Shown here piece after piece: positions 1 to 11,000 of a DNA stretch of 64,000 nt (position 1 is its first letter; every line of letters starts with the position of its first letter). The notes under the pieces were generated by a model, which was given only the letters and a program-made list of their open reading frames with translations, searched no databases and had not been told where the DNA came from. This stretch comes from Emiliania huxleyi CCMP1516 (Eukaryota; Haptophyta; Isochrysidales; Noelaerhabdaceae). A program made the position numbers and the translations under genes. The stretch is from positions 806,023 through 870,022 of the forward strand of contig NW_005200011.1 of assembly GCF_000372725.1 (NCBI RefSeq). The letters run 5' to 3'.

Positions 1-344
1 CCGCCCGGATGAAAGACCTGCGCGAGCTGCGGGTTGCTGCTGTGCTTGTGAAGGAAGTCGATGTTGTACCGGCCTTTGGGACGGCTCCCGTTGTTGAGCA
101 TGCCTTCGACACCCCACGCCCACAAGGACACGTACAGCGCGCACGGGTTGCGCACCGACGACACGACAAAGGCGTGCTCTGCATCTTTCGCAGTCACCGG
201 TTCCATTTCCCTCAAGATGCTGAGTGTGCCGTCGCGCAGGAGGTCGGCGTGCTGCGCGCGAAGAGTGGAAATGATCGCCTGGCCGCCCGTCTTTGCGAGG
301 TGCTTGTAGATTATTCGAGATCGAGATGGAGCTTGCCCCTCCAT
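1..344 (-). CDS. sulfotransferase-like protein, N-terminal part (runs off the window)
   Basis: Read on the minus strand, an open frame begins at the ATG at 342-344 and stays open to position 1, so only about 114 N-terminal residues are present. An in-frame stop lies 45 nt upstream of this ATG, which supports the start. Around residue 14 is KHLAKTGG, the kind of segment that binds the 5'-phosphosulfate of PAPS, and around residue 62 is VSSVRNP, the matching 3'-phosphate motif. The spacing of about 48 residues suits P-loop sulfotransferases. No signal peptide or membrane segment is visible before the first motif. It would transfer sulfate to a carbohydrate or other acceptor. A second sulfotransferase-like gene lies at 36240-37142 but is not a close copy. 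The family call is by motif only; the subfamily and substrate cannot be told from this fragment. Confidence 0.6.
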   Translation of the reverse strand, partial: MEGQAPSRSRIIYKHLAKTGGQAIISTLRAQHADLLRDGTLSILREMEPVTAKDAEHAFVVSSVRNPCALYVSLWAWGVEGMLNNGSRPKGRYNIDFLHKHSSNPQLAQVFHPG

Positions 345-899
345 GAGGTCACGTTTGTGTACCGAGCTCGTGGGAACTTCTGGGCGTCACTTCAGGCGCA
401 CACACCCGGGCACTCGCGATGAAGAAATCGCGCGCATCCAAGTAGGAAAGAGGAGAACGGAGAGACTGGGACGACTGGACACGACAAGACAGTGAGCCAC
501 CACAGGCGTCGTTGGCGCACATACTGAGCGGCAGCTGCGCTGGAAATAAGGAAGAGGCGCGTTACTTCATGCGGAAGCTTGACAAACACACGGCGAGGGC
601 GACAGCAAGAGTCGAACGGGCGGCGCCTGACTCAAAAGACACCGCCACATTCCTGAGACGCGCGAGGGCAGCCTCCCTAAAGGCAATGGGCTCTAGATTC
701 GGAGCGCTCGCCGAAGAGAGTCGCGACAAAATAGCGCCCGTGATTGCCTGCACGCTGCCCGCACTCACGGACTCCATTCCCGAAAGAAAGAGAGGGGAGC
801 TCGCAGGAGAGGTGACGAGTGAACTACAGGTAGTGGGGAAGGCAGCCTCGATTGCCATACAGACATGGGTGCGAAACAACGACAAGACCAAGGCAAGGG
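345..899. other. intergenic stretch with an unrecognised open frame
   Basis: Upstream of the sulfotransferase gene. A plus-strand frame from 512 to 1219 (235 codons) begins here and runs into the dispersed repeat. Its first half is rich in Lys, Arg, Ala and Glu and matches nothing I recognise. It contains a peptide RLFTAWRVSHA near 930-965 whose near twin (RLFTVWRVSHA) occurs at about 32,030-32,062 in another repeat copy, so it may be a relic of a repeat-borne reading frame. I do not call it a gene. Confidence 0.35.
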
Positions 900-1310
900 C
901 AGAGGAACGAGAGAAGAATATAGGGTGGATAAAGCGCCTGTTCACGGCATGGAGGGTGAGCCACGCTGGACGTGCTGAACGTAGAGCTGCGACGAAAGGC
1001 GAAAGAAGCCGCGAGAGCAAGGGAGCGGCAGGCGGCGGCGGCGTCGCAGGACGAGGCAGAGGAGGGCGACGCGACAGAGGAGGAAGCGGCAGGAGGGAGA
1101 ACGACGAGAGTGGGACGACCGCGAGGTGGCATGAAGGTTGCGCAGCGAGAATCGGCGAGGGACTGCGAAGGGAGATAGAAAGAGGCAGACGACCAAGGGT
1201 TAGGGTGGGCGACGGCTAGCACCACACTCCTATCCTTAAAATCCCTGTCTGTGTGGTGGCGGCCTGCCGTCCTCCCATCCCTCCCCTGGGTTGTCTGTTT
1301 TCTTTCTTTC
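900..1310 (+). repeat. dispersed repeat family, copy 1 (uninterrupted)
   Basis: This block recurs in the window: interrupted at 32030-35880, partial at 35985-36230 and 7523-7650, and in reverse at 59163-59345. Shared landmarks are a purine-rich stretch with GCGACAGAGGA, the string GGCGACGGCTAGCACCACAC near 1208-1227, CCTTAAAATCCCTG near 1233, and a pyrimidine tail GGGTTGTCTGTTTTCTTTC near 1288-1306. Copies differ in length and end at different points, as expected of an old interspersed element. I see no terminal repeats of its own and no enzyme coding capacity. Confidence 0.7.
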
Positions 1311-1844
1311 TTTAGCTCCGAGTAGCAAAATCCTGCAAAGGTGGGGACGTGTCTGTCCTCGACCCAGCCCCTAGCTTGGGATGTCCGTTTAGCGTTTTAT
1401 TTATTTATTAGCTCCGAGTACAAGAGGAGTAGGGGGGGCGTTCTGCAGTTAAGCTTAAGGGGAACCCGGTACACGGAACCAACCCTCGGAGGCTCGGAGA
1501 CCCGTGTTATGGCCCTGCGACCGCGCACCCCCCAGGGCTAGGGCTTTCTAGCCCGTAACCCGATGCCAATCGTCTGGCCAACTGGGTGCGCTTCTTAGGT
1601 CCCCGGCATGGTCCCCGGTCCTGGGCGTGCGGTTGCTAACTGCACTCCAAGTGCTCCAAGTGCGGCCGACATTGGGGTGTCTCAGTCTGCTGTCATCCTC
1701 CCATCCCCCCCTTGGTTGTCTGTTTTCTTTATTTCTTTCTTTTTGCTGTCCTCCCATCCCCCGACCATCTCTGGCATGCTGTATTTTGCCCGGATTTATG
1801 CTCGGGTTTGCTTTTCCAGCCTTTGAGTTTTGTCGATTTTGCCG
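1311..1844. other. intergenic; low-complexity and repeat fragments
   Basis: Holds two copies of AGCTCCGAGTA (about 1314 and 1411), an AT-rich patch TTTATTTATTTATT near 1397-1410, and a second pyrimidine tail (CCTCCCATCC, then TTGGTTGTCTGTTTTCTTT near 1712-1730) that resembles the 3' end of the dispersed repeat. No credible gene seen. Confidence 0.5.
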
Positions 1845-3052
1845 TCAGCTTGGAGGCTCAGATTGGCTCTGCTGCGGATGCGCTGTGGATGTCGCGAGGC
1901 TGAGCCAGCTCTCACGGTACGCGTCGTAGTCGAGGCTGCCTGTCCAGCTCAGCAGCGCGTCCAGCTCTTCGTCGCTCCCGCCTCCTGACCCGCTCAAACC
2001 AGCGAGCGGTTCACAATCAAACGTTCCCGCCCGCCCCTCCTTGTACATGGCTTGAAGCCATCGCATCTTGCGCTGGCGCTGGCGCTTGGAGCGCGCCCCT
2101 CGACGCTCGAGTTTTACATGCGCCCAATCAACCACTGCCGCCGCCGTGCGGGCGGTCACCTCGTCAAAGCTGGCCAATAGCCGGTCGCTCACCTACCAGC
2201 GGAAGGGGAAGGGGGTGAGAGCAGTGCGATGTCTAGGTAGGCCGGTCGTCTGCGTGGCAGCACCAGTCTCCACCCGTTGTTCTCCACTCGGGAGTACCAG
2301 CCGGCTCGCTTATCAGCTACCGTCTGCTGCTTGCGATGGTCCGTGGCCGAGTCTGGGCGCGGGGTTGAGCTCCTCGATCCCGGCCACGGCTGCTTGCGCG
2401 CCGCCGTGTAATCGCGTGGTGCAAACGCGCCGACGTCGGTGATGGCGCCGTGGGTAAACACCTGCGAGAAGATGTGGCTAAGTCCTCTTTGCGTCTCGAG
2501 AGTTGTGCGGGAGTGCATCTGACACCGCACCTTGTAGTAGATGCTCGGGGGGAAGGAAGCGCCTCCGAGCCGAAACCGGACGTGCGATGAGAGGGATGCG
2601 TCCGCCATGAGCTGCGCCTCACGAGGGTTGATGCAACGCAGAAGCTGCGACGCGTCGCCCGCCGTCTCGCGAAATTCAATCATTCCGCGCAAGTAGGCCA
2701 AGATTTGGCGGCTGGCGTGAGCACGCCAGCTCCTCTGCACCTTGCTCGCTGCCAGTGCCACTGACGGCGGCCGTAGCCGCATGGTGTGTCGCACGCGGCG
2801 CTGAATCGTAATGGTAGCTCGCTGCCAGAGGGTGTACCTGTACCACCTCGCCATCACACCACCTCTCCACCGCGCCTGAATCAGGATTGCGGCATGCTGC
2901 AAAGGTCTCCCGTGGGTAAGATCTGAGCGCCTTCTGTCCTCGAGGAAACGCCGTACCAGCCCAGCGTCGGGAGCATTCACGTCCCGCGGATGAGGCGTAG
3001 ATTGCCGTGCGGCATGAGTGATGGGCGATGCCATGTGCATGCGGTCGTCCAT
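1845..3052 (-). CDS. IQ-motif protein of the MFI (C11orf65) type
   Basis: Three exons on the minus strand: 2531-3052, 2264-2461 and 1845-2192, giving 355 residues. The introns (2462-2530, 69 nt; 2193-2263, 71 nt) are GT-AG and phase 0. The N-terminal half carries IQ-like calmodulin-binding segments (AAILIQARWRGG, ATITIQRRVRH, KVQRSWRAH). After these comes the family signature LLRCINPREAQLMADAS, then VRFRLGGASFPPSIYYK, spliced to VFTHGAITDVGAFAPRDY, and then WYSRVENNGWRLV joined to SDRLL. I recall these blocks from metazoan and protist C11orf65/MFI proteins. The vertebrate protein is described as an inhibitor of mitochondrial fission regulators; the algal role is unknown. The first intron has no stop and is a multiple of three, so retention would give a longer protein. 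Divergent from the CAX gene. Confidence 0.72.
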
Positions 3053-3443
3053 GGTGTGGCGGCCGCCGTTTCATAGCCTTGTTATTGAGAAGAATTTCAT
3101 ATACAAAGATGAGGAAAACCTTGTGTGGTTGCCGCGAGCACTCAGATGGCAGATCCCTGGGGCGTCTGCAGCCTCTTCATCTCTCTTCGCCAGGCTCGCG
3201 GTCATCCCACTCTGCCCGGGGTTGTGCGTTTATGGGCCTCCAGGGCTCGCACCTCAACCTCTCATAGACCAGCGCAAAGCGCCATTGGCACTTGGCGTAT
3301 TTTCTTCTCAATAACAAGGCTGTGAACAGACGACCTGCAAGAAACGCCTGGCCTGCCTTGCTCAGCGTTCCGCGCGCTGCTTGTGGCTGCACACGCCAGT
3401 GCCACAGGGCGGTTGACAGCCGCCTGACTGTGCTGTTGGTCCC
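3053..3443. promoter_or_regulatory. divergent intergenic region between the IQ-motif and CAX genes
   Basis: A 391-bp gap between two start codons facing apart, so it must hold both promoters. It contains a perfect 20-bp inverted repeat (3075-3094 against 3301-3320, see the separate entry). No TATA box or other core element is convincing. Confidence 0.45.
3075..3320. repeat. 20-bp perfect inverted repeat enclosing 206 bp
   Basis: The arm AGCCTTGTTATTGAGAAGAA at 3075-3094 is matched by its exact reverse complement at 3301-3320. The arms are AT-rich compared with the surroundings. The 246-bp span fits a small inverted-repeat (MITE-like) element, but no clear target-site duplication is visible outside the arms, so a cruciform or regulatory role is also possible. 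Confidence 0.6.
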
Positions 3444-5388
3444 ATGAAGACGGCAGAGCGGACCCATGGTATGAGCGTCTCCATTGGCCTACGCGACAGC
3501 GACAGCGCAGCAGGCTCTGCGTCAGAGCGGCAGCTCCTCGCGAGGGAGGACTTCAGCCTGCTGTCGCCAGCGTACTGGCGCCGCGCTCTCGACGCGCTCT
3601 TTCTACATAACGCGCTCAACCTGCTGATGCTCTGCTTACCGCTGGCGATCTTTGCAAAGAAGCGCGACTGGGACGCCGGCACCGTCTTCTTCCTTTCGCT
3701 CGTTGCAATCGCGCCGTTCGCAGAGCGTCTGAGCTACGTGACGGAGCAGCTGGCGCTGCACACATCTGAGGCGCTGGGCGGCCTGCTGAACGCAACCTTT
3801 GGCAACGTGACCGAGATCATCGTCAGCTTCTTTGCACTCAAGGGTGGCATGCTGCGCATCGTGCAGGTGCCACCGCCTCTCTAGCCCAGAGCTGGTAGTG
3901 CCGCCGATGACTTAGGTGGCTGCTCGGCACCCGCTGCATAGCCGCCTCCACCTCGGCCGCGCCTCTCACCTCTTCGCCTCCTCCTCCGCCGCCTCCGCCG
4001 CCTCCGCCGCCTCCGCCGCCTCCGCCGCCTCTGCCGCCTCCACCTCGGCCTCAGTACGCCGCCTCCGCCGCTCCTCCACCGCCTCCTGCCACCTCTCCCT
4101 GCCGCAGGTGTCGCTGCTCGGCTCCATCCTCTCCAACCTGCTGCTCGTGCTCGGCTGCGCCTTCTTCGCGGGGGGCATCCGCCACAAGCACCAGTACTTC
4201 AACGTCCACGGCTCCGCCGTCAACGTCGGCCTGCTCGTCATCTCGGTGATGGCGCTGCTCTTTCCGATGATGCTCGAGGCGTCCCACGAGGTGAAGGGGG
4301 GGGGGGGGGGTACCTTCTGCTAGGGAGAGGGTGGATAGACGCAGGTCGAGCGAGGGGCGGGCGGAGCGTCAGAGCGGGGGAGCGAGCTGGAGGAGTGGGA
4401 GGAGGCGCGGGGGCGCGCAGGGCGGTGGTGGCTCTCGTGTGCGTCACGGCGCGGGCGCTGCGGATTAGGTGCTCGCGCCGGGTGCGGTGATGGCGGTCTC
4501 GCGCTCTGTCTCCTGCCTGCTTCTACTCCTCTACGCGGGCTACATCTTCTTCCAGATGAGCACGCACCCTCACTTGTACGACCAGCCCGGCGGCGAGGGC
4601 GGCGAGGGCGGCGGCGCCGACGCCAACGGGGAGGAGGAGGAGGAGGAGGAGGAGGAGGAGGCGGTGCTGGGCGTGGCGGGCTCCATACTGTGGCTGGCCA
4701 TCATCACCGTGGTGATTGGGCTGCTCTCCGAGTACACATCGCCGGTGCAGACGCGGCGGTGTGAAGAGCAGCTGCCCACGGCTCTCGCCGTGCTCAGGTA
4801 CATGGTCGACGCGCTCGAGGACGCGGCGGAGGGGTGGGGCGTGCCAAACCTCTTCCTGGGCGCCATCATCATCCCGATCGTCGGCAACGCCGCGGAGCAC
4901 GCCGCCGCCATCATCTTCGCCGTCAAGAACAAGATGGAGCTCGCCGTCGGCATCGCGGTCGGGTCGTCGATCCAGATTGCCATCTTTTGCGTCCCTTTGC
5001 TGGTGGTGACCGCCTGGGCACTCGGCATCGAGCTCTCGCTCAACTTCCAGCCCTTCGAGACGGGCGTGCTGCTGGTGACGGTGGGCGAGCCAGCTCACCC
5101 CCTCCCCCCGATCCCCGTCTCTCTTCTCTCTCTCTCTCTCTCTCTCTCTCCCCCCCCCACCCCCCCCACCCCGCGCTCTGTCCCACACTCAGTTTCTCTC
5201 CTTGCCATGCCGCGTAGGTGATGCTGGTTGGCTTCACCATCCTCAACGGCGAGTCGAGCTGGCTCATCGGCGCCATGCTCATCGTCGCCTACTGCTCCCT
5301 CGCCGCCGCATTCTTCGTGCACAAGGATCCGCCAGGCCTCCCTCGCCCTCCCTCCCTCCCTCCCTCGTATACCTACGACAGCCGATGA
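3444..5388 (+). CDS. CAX-type vacuolar Ca2+(cation)/H+ exchanger
   Basis: Four exons: 3444-3866, 4108-4290, 4469-5080 and 5218-5388, total 462 residues, the normal CAX size. All three introns are GT-AG, phase 0. The two cation-selecting repeats are present: NATFGNVTEIIVSFFALKGG in exon 1 (near residue 121) and PIVGNAAEHAAA in exon 3 (near residue 340), followed by KMELAVGIAVGSSIQIA. Exon 2 gives LLGSILSNLLLVLGCAFFAGG. A run of about ten glutamates (encoded near 4633-4662) forms the acidic loop typical between membrane helices 6 and 7. The short exon 4 (VMLVGFTILNGESSW...) supplies the last helix and a hydrophilic tail. It would load Ca2+ or other divalent cations into vacuoles or related stores using the proton gradient. 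Intron 1 contains a GCCGCCTCC-type microsatellite, and introns 2 and 3 carry G and C homopolymers. Confidence 0.93.
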
Positions 5389-6428
5389 GGCCTCTCTGCT
5401 CGCGCGCTCGCTCGTGCCGGCTACGTATACCTACCACAGACTCCCTTCAGTATTTTACCGCGTTCCCTCCTCCTGCGCCCCTCTATGGACGCTCTGCCCC
5501 CTGCGCGCGCGAGTCCGCAAGACCCACGAGCCCGCCGCTGGAGTCTCTTCCGCGAGTATGTTGCGTGCTCATCGTGGGGTCTCGCGCGCTCGCGTACAAC
5601 ACCATTCTTGGTGACCGTCTTATTATTGCTGTTGACACACACACGCCCATACTTGGCGGCACTGCCGACGTATCTCAGTTAGATCACGCGCACGCCACAC
5701 GCAGCTCGCACGTCGCAGGCAGACCCGAGACCGCCCACCGGCCGCAGGCCCGCACCGCCCGCGCGAAAACCTACTACGAAAAGTTAATTCTCGGGTCCGT
5801 TGGCCTCTTTGTAGGGAAGAATTTTTATCCGTCAACGGACGCCTGCTGGGGGCAGCTTCGCGGTAACCTCCCCCCTCCCCGTCCCCCACACACCGCTTGT
5901 CAACACAGCAGGCGCTGGCGGTGCCGGTGGCGCGCCTCCCATCAACGACGTTCCTTTCGAACTTCCTTTCGACGTACGACGAGAGAGAGGGGAAGGCACT
6001 GGCGGCGTCTGAAGACGACGGCCTCTGTAGACGACGGCGCCTCGTTGCAAATTTCTTTTGTCGCCGGGGCACCTTGCCAGTAGCTTCCTGTCTGTGTTAC
6101 GCCATGTGCCGCTCGCTCGCCCGCCCAAGTGACTTGGATGCGCGGTCGAGGGCACCCCACCGTTCTTGGGACGCGCTGGCGCTCACCAGCGAGCGATCGT
6201 CCCCCCACCCATCCACCCTTTCTTTGAGGCTGTCGCTCCGAGATATTTTCACTCGATTTCCAAGCAAATGTCAAAGTGAAAATACATTATATAATCAATC
6301 ACTAAGCGAAAAGAATTTACAATGCGAAGAGGGGGGGGTTAGAGGATCCCATTCGGGTTCGAAGTTTTGATTATTAGTCGCACTTTATCAGCGCGGCGTC
6401 GGCCCGACGGACGTCTCACCTTGTGGAC
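5389..6428. other. intergenic; no gene seen
   Basis: About 1 kb with several short frames that look random. The stretch 6240-6330 is AT-rich compared with the rest (ATACATTATATAATCAATCA at about 6280-6299) and lies 100-190 nt upstream of the next start codon, so it is a plausible core promoter region. Confidence 0.4.
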
Positions 6429-7283
6429 ATGCCGGACTACCAGCTGCTCACCGACGGGAAGAGCAATGCCAGGGGTCGCATGCTCAAGAGCGTGGCGACC
6501 TTGGTCCTCGTCGCGTCCGCTGGCGCCGCTCTGTTTGCCATGCGGGACTCCCCGCCGCAGGTGCCATTGGCGCTGACATTCGAGGACGGGCTCATTATGC
6601 CATCACCAGTCCCGGAGCCCTCGCCAGTCCCAGAGGCTGGCGCACCCCCTCCCGCGTCACCGCCGCCGCCAGCGTGCCCACAGAAAGCGTGGGACAAATG
6701 CATGAATATGACAGCGGTGACAGCCGCGTAGATGCCACACATGCCACACCCCTGGCCGCATGAGCTAGGGTGGGTGGCGTGCACGGATGCGCGCCCAAAG
6801 ACTGACTCCGCCACGCCATGTGTACTGCAGACACCACCGGAAGAACTGTGCTGCCCGGACGGCACCTCCTGCAAGAAGATCATCCCCATCCCCTTCATCC
6901 CAGACAGCATGAAGATGTGCATCCCTGACTTCGGCATGAAGAAGAAGGGCAAGGGACCCGGCGGGCCTGATGAAGTGGCCCTCGAGGTCGCGCTTCGCAA
7001 AGCCCCCCCCCCCCCCCCACCCACCCACACACCTGGCTCTCCGCCACCCTCGCCCTCTTTCCATCACGACACGGCGCTTGACTTGTGCGCTTGGGCACCG
7101 CAGGTGCCAAACGATCTGATGTCCATCGAGGTCGGCCGCAAGGCGGCAGCGTACGTGCTGCTCTCTCGGGGGTCCGAGGAGGCAATCTCGGCCGCAGCAA
7201 GGGCAGCATCCATCGCATTCAGCGAGGGCAAAACAGAGCTGGAGGCCATTCAAGCGGGACAACAAGCTGCCGAGGCTAAATAG
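6429..7283 (+). CDS. small signal-anchored protein with Pro-rich stalk, function unknown
   Basis: Probable exons 6429-6716, 6831-6986 (or to 6974) and 7104-7283, about 208 residues. The start is the ATG at 6429. Residues 20-39 (LKSVATLVLVASAGAALFAM) form one hydrophobic segment, either a signal anchor or an uncleaved signal. A Pro/Glu/Ala-rich stretch (SPVPEPSPVPE, then PPPASPPPPA) follows. A Cys-containing module spans the exon 1-2 junction (CPQKAWDKCMN, then ELCCPDGTSCKK and MKMCIPDFGMKKK). Exon 3 encodes an Ala-rich helical region (GRKAAAYVLLSRGSEEAISAAARAAS). Intron 1 is GT-AG, phase 0; the donor of intron 2 is ambiguous between 6975 and 6987, both in frame. I recognise no family. The architecture suggests a lumenal or extracellular protein held by an N-terminal anchor. 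Confidence 0.6.
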
Positions 7284-8018
7284 CGAATATGTAGACGGAT
7301 TGGCGGCTTCAGAAGAGAAGCGCCACTTACGTTGGGCAGACGGTTGACTGGTGTCGCGTCCTGTAGCGCAGCAGTTCATCCCGTGTTCGATGACCATTCC
7401 TTCCCTCTCCCCCGGCTGTGCCACTCCCGAGCTGCCCGACTCGCCACCCGACTCTCCCCGCCGTCTGTGGTTTGGTTGCGACTCCTCCGGTCAAAAGAAT
7501 TGAGGAATGCGACAGCACTGGACACTCCTCTCCTTAAAATCCCTGTGTGGTGTGTGTGTGTGTGTGGTGGCGGCGTGCCGTCCTCCCATCCCTTCCTGGG
7601 TTGTCTGTTCGGTTGCATTCTTTCTTTCTTTTACTGGGCACGGGACTGTGGCGCGCACACAAAGAATTCAGGGTCGTAAACCATAAATGAGAAACCTTTT
7701 TTCCGTGCTACGCGAAGAGGCTGTGGGCCCGTGAACAACAACAGCCTGCTGCTGCCGAGCAACAGGGTCAGGTTGCTGAGCCTCTGGCTCGCCGTCGCGG
7801 CTGAGCCTCCGCGCGAGGGCTGAGCAGCTGGTGGGTCGCGCGGTGGGGAGCACTCTGGGGGACTGGGCTCTGGGCGCTGTGATGCTCATTTGGGCCCGAG
7901 AGGGAAAGGAAAGTGTGAGTCGACAGTCGTGTCTCGTGTGAGACTAAATAAATAAATAAAAGAAAAAATTGTTTCGTGAACTCTCGCGCTCCGCGCCTTC
8001 GGCTTGCTTGGCAACGAG
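7284..8018. other. intergenic with a dispersed-repeat fragment
   Basis: Contains the repeat fragment at 7523-7650 and, close to the next gene, AT-rich tracts (ACTAAATAAATAAATAAAAG near 7943-7962). No gene seen. Confidence 0.45.
7523..7650 (+). repeat. dispersed repeat family, 3' fragment
   Basis: Starts CACTCCTCTCCTTAAAATCC, carries a short TG microsatellite, then GCGTGCCGTCCTCCCATCCC and a GGTTGTCTGTT tail, matching the 3' third of the copy at 900-1310. Confidence 0.65.
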
Positions 8019-11000
8019 ATGTCCAAGCTGATTGTCTGCACGTCGGGACTCGAGCCCGACAGAAAGCGCGACCTCCAAAGACACACGCCAACACTCAACA
8101 TCGAGGTCGTCCCCGATCTGACACCGGAGTGCACGGTGCGCTCCCTGCTCACCCGCCGCTTCTCGGATCCGCGCCCGCCTGCGCCGCTCACTGTACGCGC
8201 CGCCTGCGTCCCCCCCGCCCCCCCGCAGCACCTCGTCGCCGACACGGTGCTGAGCGAAAAGTACCTGGCGGCGGTGACCTGGCGCATTCCGGTCGTGTCC
8301 TACGAGTGGGTCGAGGCGTCGCTCACCAACGGCGAGCCGATTGACGAGGAGGAGTACCTGCTCCGACCGCTGCACCGCCTCGTCATCTGCCTCTCGGGCC
8401 TCAGCTTCAGCACCGCCGACCGCCACAGCATCGAAGCTCTCGTCCAGCGGGAAGGCGGCGCCTACAGCGCCTCGCTGGATCGCCACTGCACACACCTGGT
8501 CACCGATTCGGCGTCAGGGGACAAGTACATGAAGTGCTGCGCCGAGAGCACGCTGCAACACGTCCGCATCGTGACCCCCGCGTGGCTCGCCGACTCCATC
8601 GCGCGTGGCGCCTGTGCGAACGGCAACGACTTCGCCGTCCGGGCCCCTCCGCCCTCGTCAGGGATGCGAGCTGCCGCGCCCGCGCCGCTCGACGCTGTCT
8701 TCGGGCCCCGGTTGTGCGCGCAAGCCGTGCCGCAGCTCTTTCTGTCGGATTGCGTGCTCCACTTCCCGGAGAGCGCCTCGGCGGCTCCCCTCCTCGTCTG
8801 CCTTCGGCGCTTGGCGCGTGGCTGCGGCGTCACTGTCGCAGAGCACCCCTCTGGCTGGGTTAGCCGCGCCCAGCGCCGGAGACGCGCCGCTAGCTCGCGC
8901 TGACCAGCGGGCGGCGTCCCCGCAGGTGACTCACATCGTACTGGGTGACACCGCCGGCAGCGACGCCGCCGTTTGGACCGAGCTGCAGGCCACTTGCCCG
9001 CTCGCAAAGCTCGTGTCGCATGTCTGGCTGACTGAGTGCGACCGCATGCGCGCCCACCTCCCTGCCTCGGAGTACCTTTGGACGCCGCCAGAGCCGCGCC
9101 GCCGCCCCCCACCCCCCCAGCCGCCGCCGCCACAGCAGCAGCAGCAGCTCCGTCACCACTCGGCGGCCGAGCCGGCGCAGCGGCGCCCACCGCTCGCCGG
9201 ACAGGCACCGCCCCCGGTGCGTGAGGCCCGCGGTGGGGCGGGTGGCGCTGCAGCCGGTGCGCCGTCGGAAGAGGCGTTGGAGGCGGGAGACCCGGCGCGG
9301 GCGGCGGCGGCGGCGGCGGCGATGGCGGCGGGCGGGGCCGCACTTCGGCGCTCACCTCGCTGCAAGTCGCCTCGCAGTGCGCCCCCGCCCGCGGTAGTTG
9401 CCGCGGCCGCCGCCGCCGCCCGCGCCGGNNNNNNNNNNNNNNNNNNNNNNNNNNNNNNNNNNNNNNNNNNNNNNNNNNNNNNNNNNNNNNNNNNNNNNNN
9501 NNNNNNNNNNNNNNNNNNNNNNNNNNNNGGGGCCCCCCCCCCCGCCCCTTTTTCCCCCCCCCCCCCCCCATCATCCCCCTCCTCCAAACGCTCTTCCCTC
9601 CCGGCTTCCCTCTCCCCTCCCGCTTTGGCGCGGCCTCTCCCAGACCGGAGGAAGCACGCACTGACAGGCACGCACAACTTTCTGCGCGACTCGCTCCTCC
9701 TCTGGGTACACCCGCATGCGACTCCCCCGGCCGACGCCGTCAACGAGCGCCGCTTGCTCGAGCGCGCGCAAGAGTGCGGCGCCATTGTCGTCGAGATGAG
9801 TGGAGGCGTCCGCTCTCCCCACCCCCACCCGCAGTGTCTCTCACCCGCCCGCCCGCCCGCCAGCTGGTCTCCGGTGCACCCCGCGCCTCAATCGGGCGTA
9901 CGCCCGCCCTAGGTGCTCTCCCGCTCGAATGGGCCCCCTTCACCGGTGCTCGCGCCTACGCGGTGGCCAGCCACGGCGCAGAGTGCGCACCGCTGGCGGC
10001 GCAAGCGGTGGCGGCGCGGCCGCTCGACAGCGCGGCGCACCGGACGCGCGCCGCCAGCTGGGACTGGCTGGAGCAGTCTCTGCAGCAGCGGCGGGTGCTC
10101 TCCGTCTCGGAGCACCCTCTCCTCAAGCCCCTCGAGGCGCGGCTGCCGCTGCCCGGCTTCCGCGAGCTCAAGATGTCGCTGACTGGCTTCGAGGTGCGCG
10201 CCGCGGCCGGCGGCTCGCGCGCTACGCCGTGCGAGATCGCGCACTGAGCGCGCGCGTGGTTCGTCTTGCAGGCGGAGTCAGCGGGCCGCGAGCTCACAGC
10301 GCGCCTCGTCTCGCTGTTGGGCGCGAAGGTCCAAGAGAAGTTCAAGCGCTCCTCGACGTGCCTCGTCCCTGCGGGGCAGCGTTTGCGAGGCCAACGCTTC
10401 ACACGCGCGCGGCGTGACTAGGCACCTCGTCGCCGCGGGCGAGTGGGGAGGCGACAAGTGCAAGCGCGCGGCAGAGCTGCGCACGCCCGTGGTTCCGGTC
10501 TCCTGGCTTCTCGAGTGCGTCAATCGTGGCACGTGCGTCGGCACCTCGCCGTTCGAAGTGCTGCCGCCGGCCGGTGCGCCCGCTGCCGTGCCGTTTCCGG
10601 CCGCCGCGCCGCCCGCCGCAACGTCCGCCGCGGCAGGAGGCGGCGCGATGGCGCACGATGCGACGGTGAGTTGCGGGGCGGGCCGGGGTTTCGGCGAGAA
10701 GGAGGAGGAGGCCATGAGAGTGGACCGGGAGGACGGCGGGGCGTACCCGAGGTCCTCCTTCCTTGAGGTCTACGGCGATCGCGAGGGGGCCCGCCGCTGG
10801 ATGGACGCCGCCCCCGTCGCTGGCGGCGATGTGGCGGCCGCCTCTGCGCGCGCGCCACATTTTGCCGCCGTGACGCCGAGCGCATCCTCCGCGTTTGGGT
10901 CGTCCTCGTCTGCGGCGGCGAGCGCCCGCCGCACCTCGCTGGGCGGCGCAACGCCTCGTGGTGCGCCGACGCCCGCCAGCCATGGCGGCGGCGGCGGCCG

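Noticed and set aside
8462..9785. Frames running through the 100-N gap on both strands
   Set aside because: The X-filled parts are not sequence; only the plus-strand BRCT frame has homology on either side.
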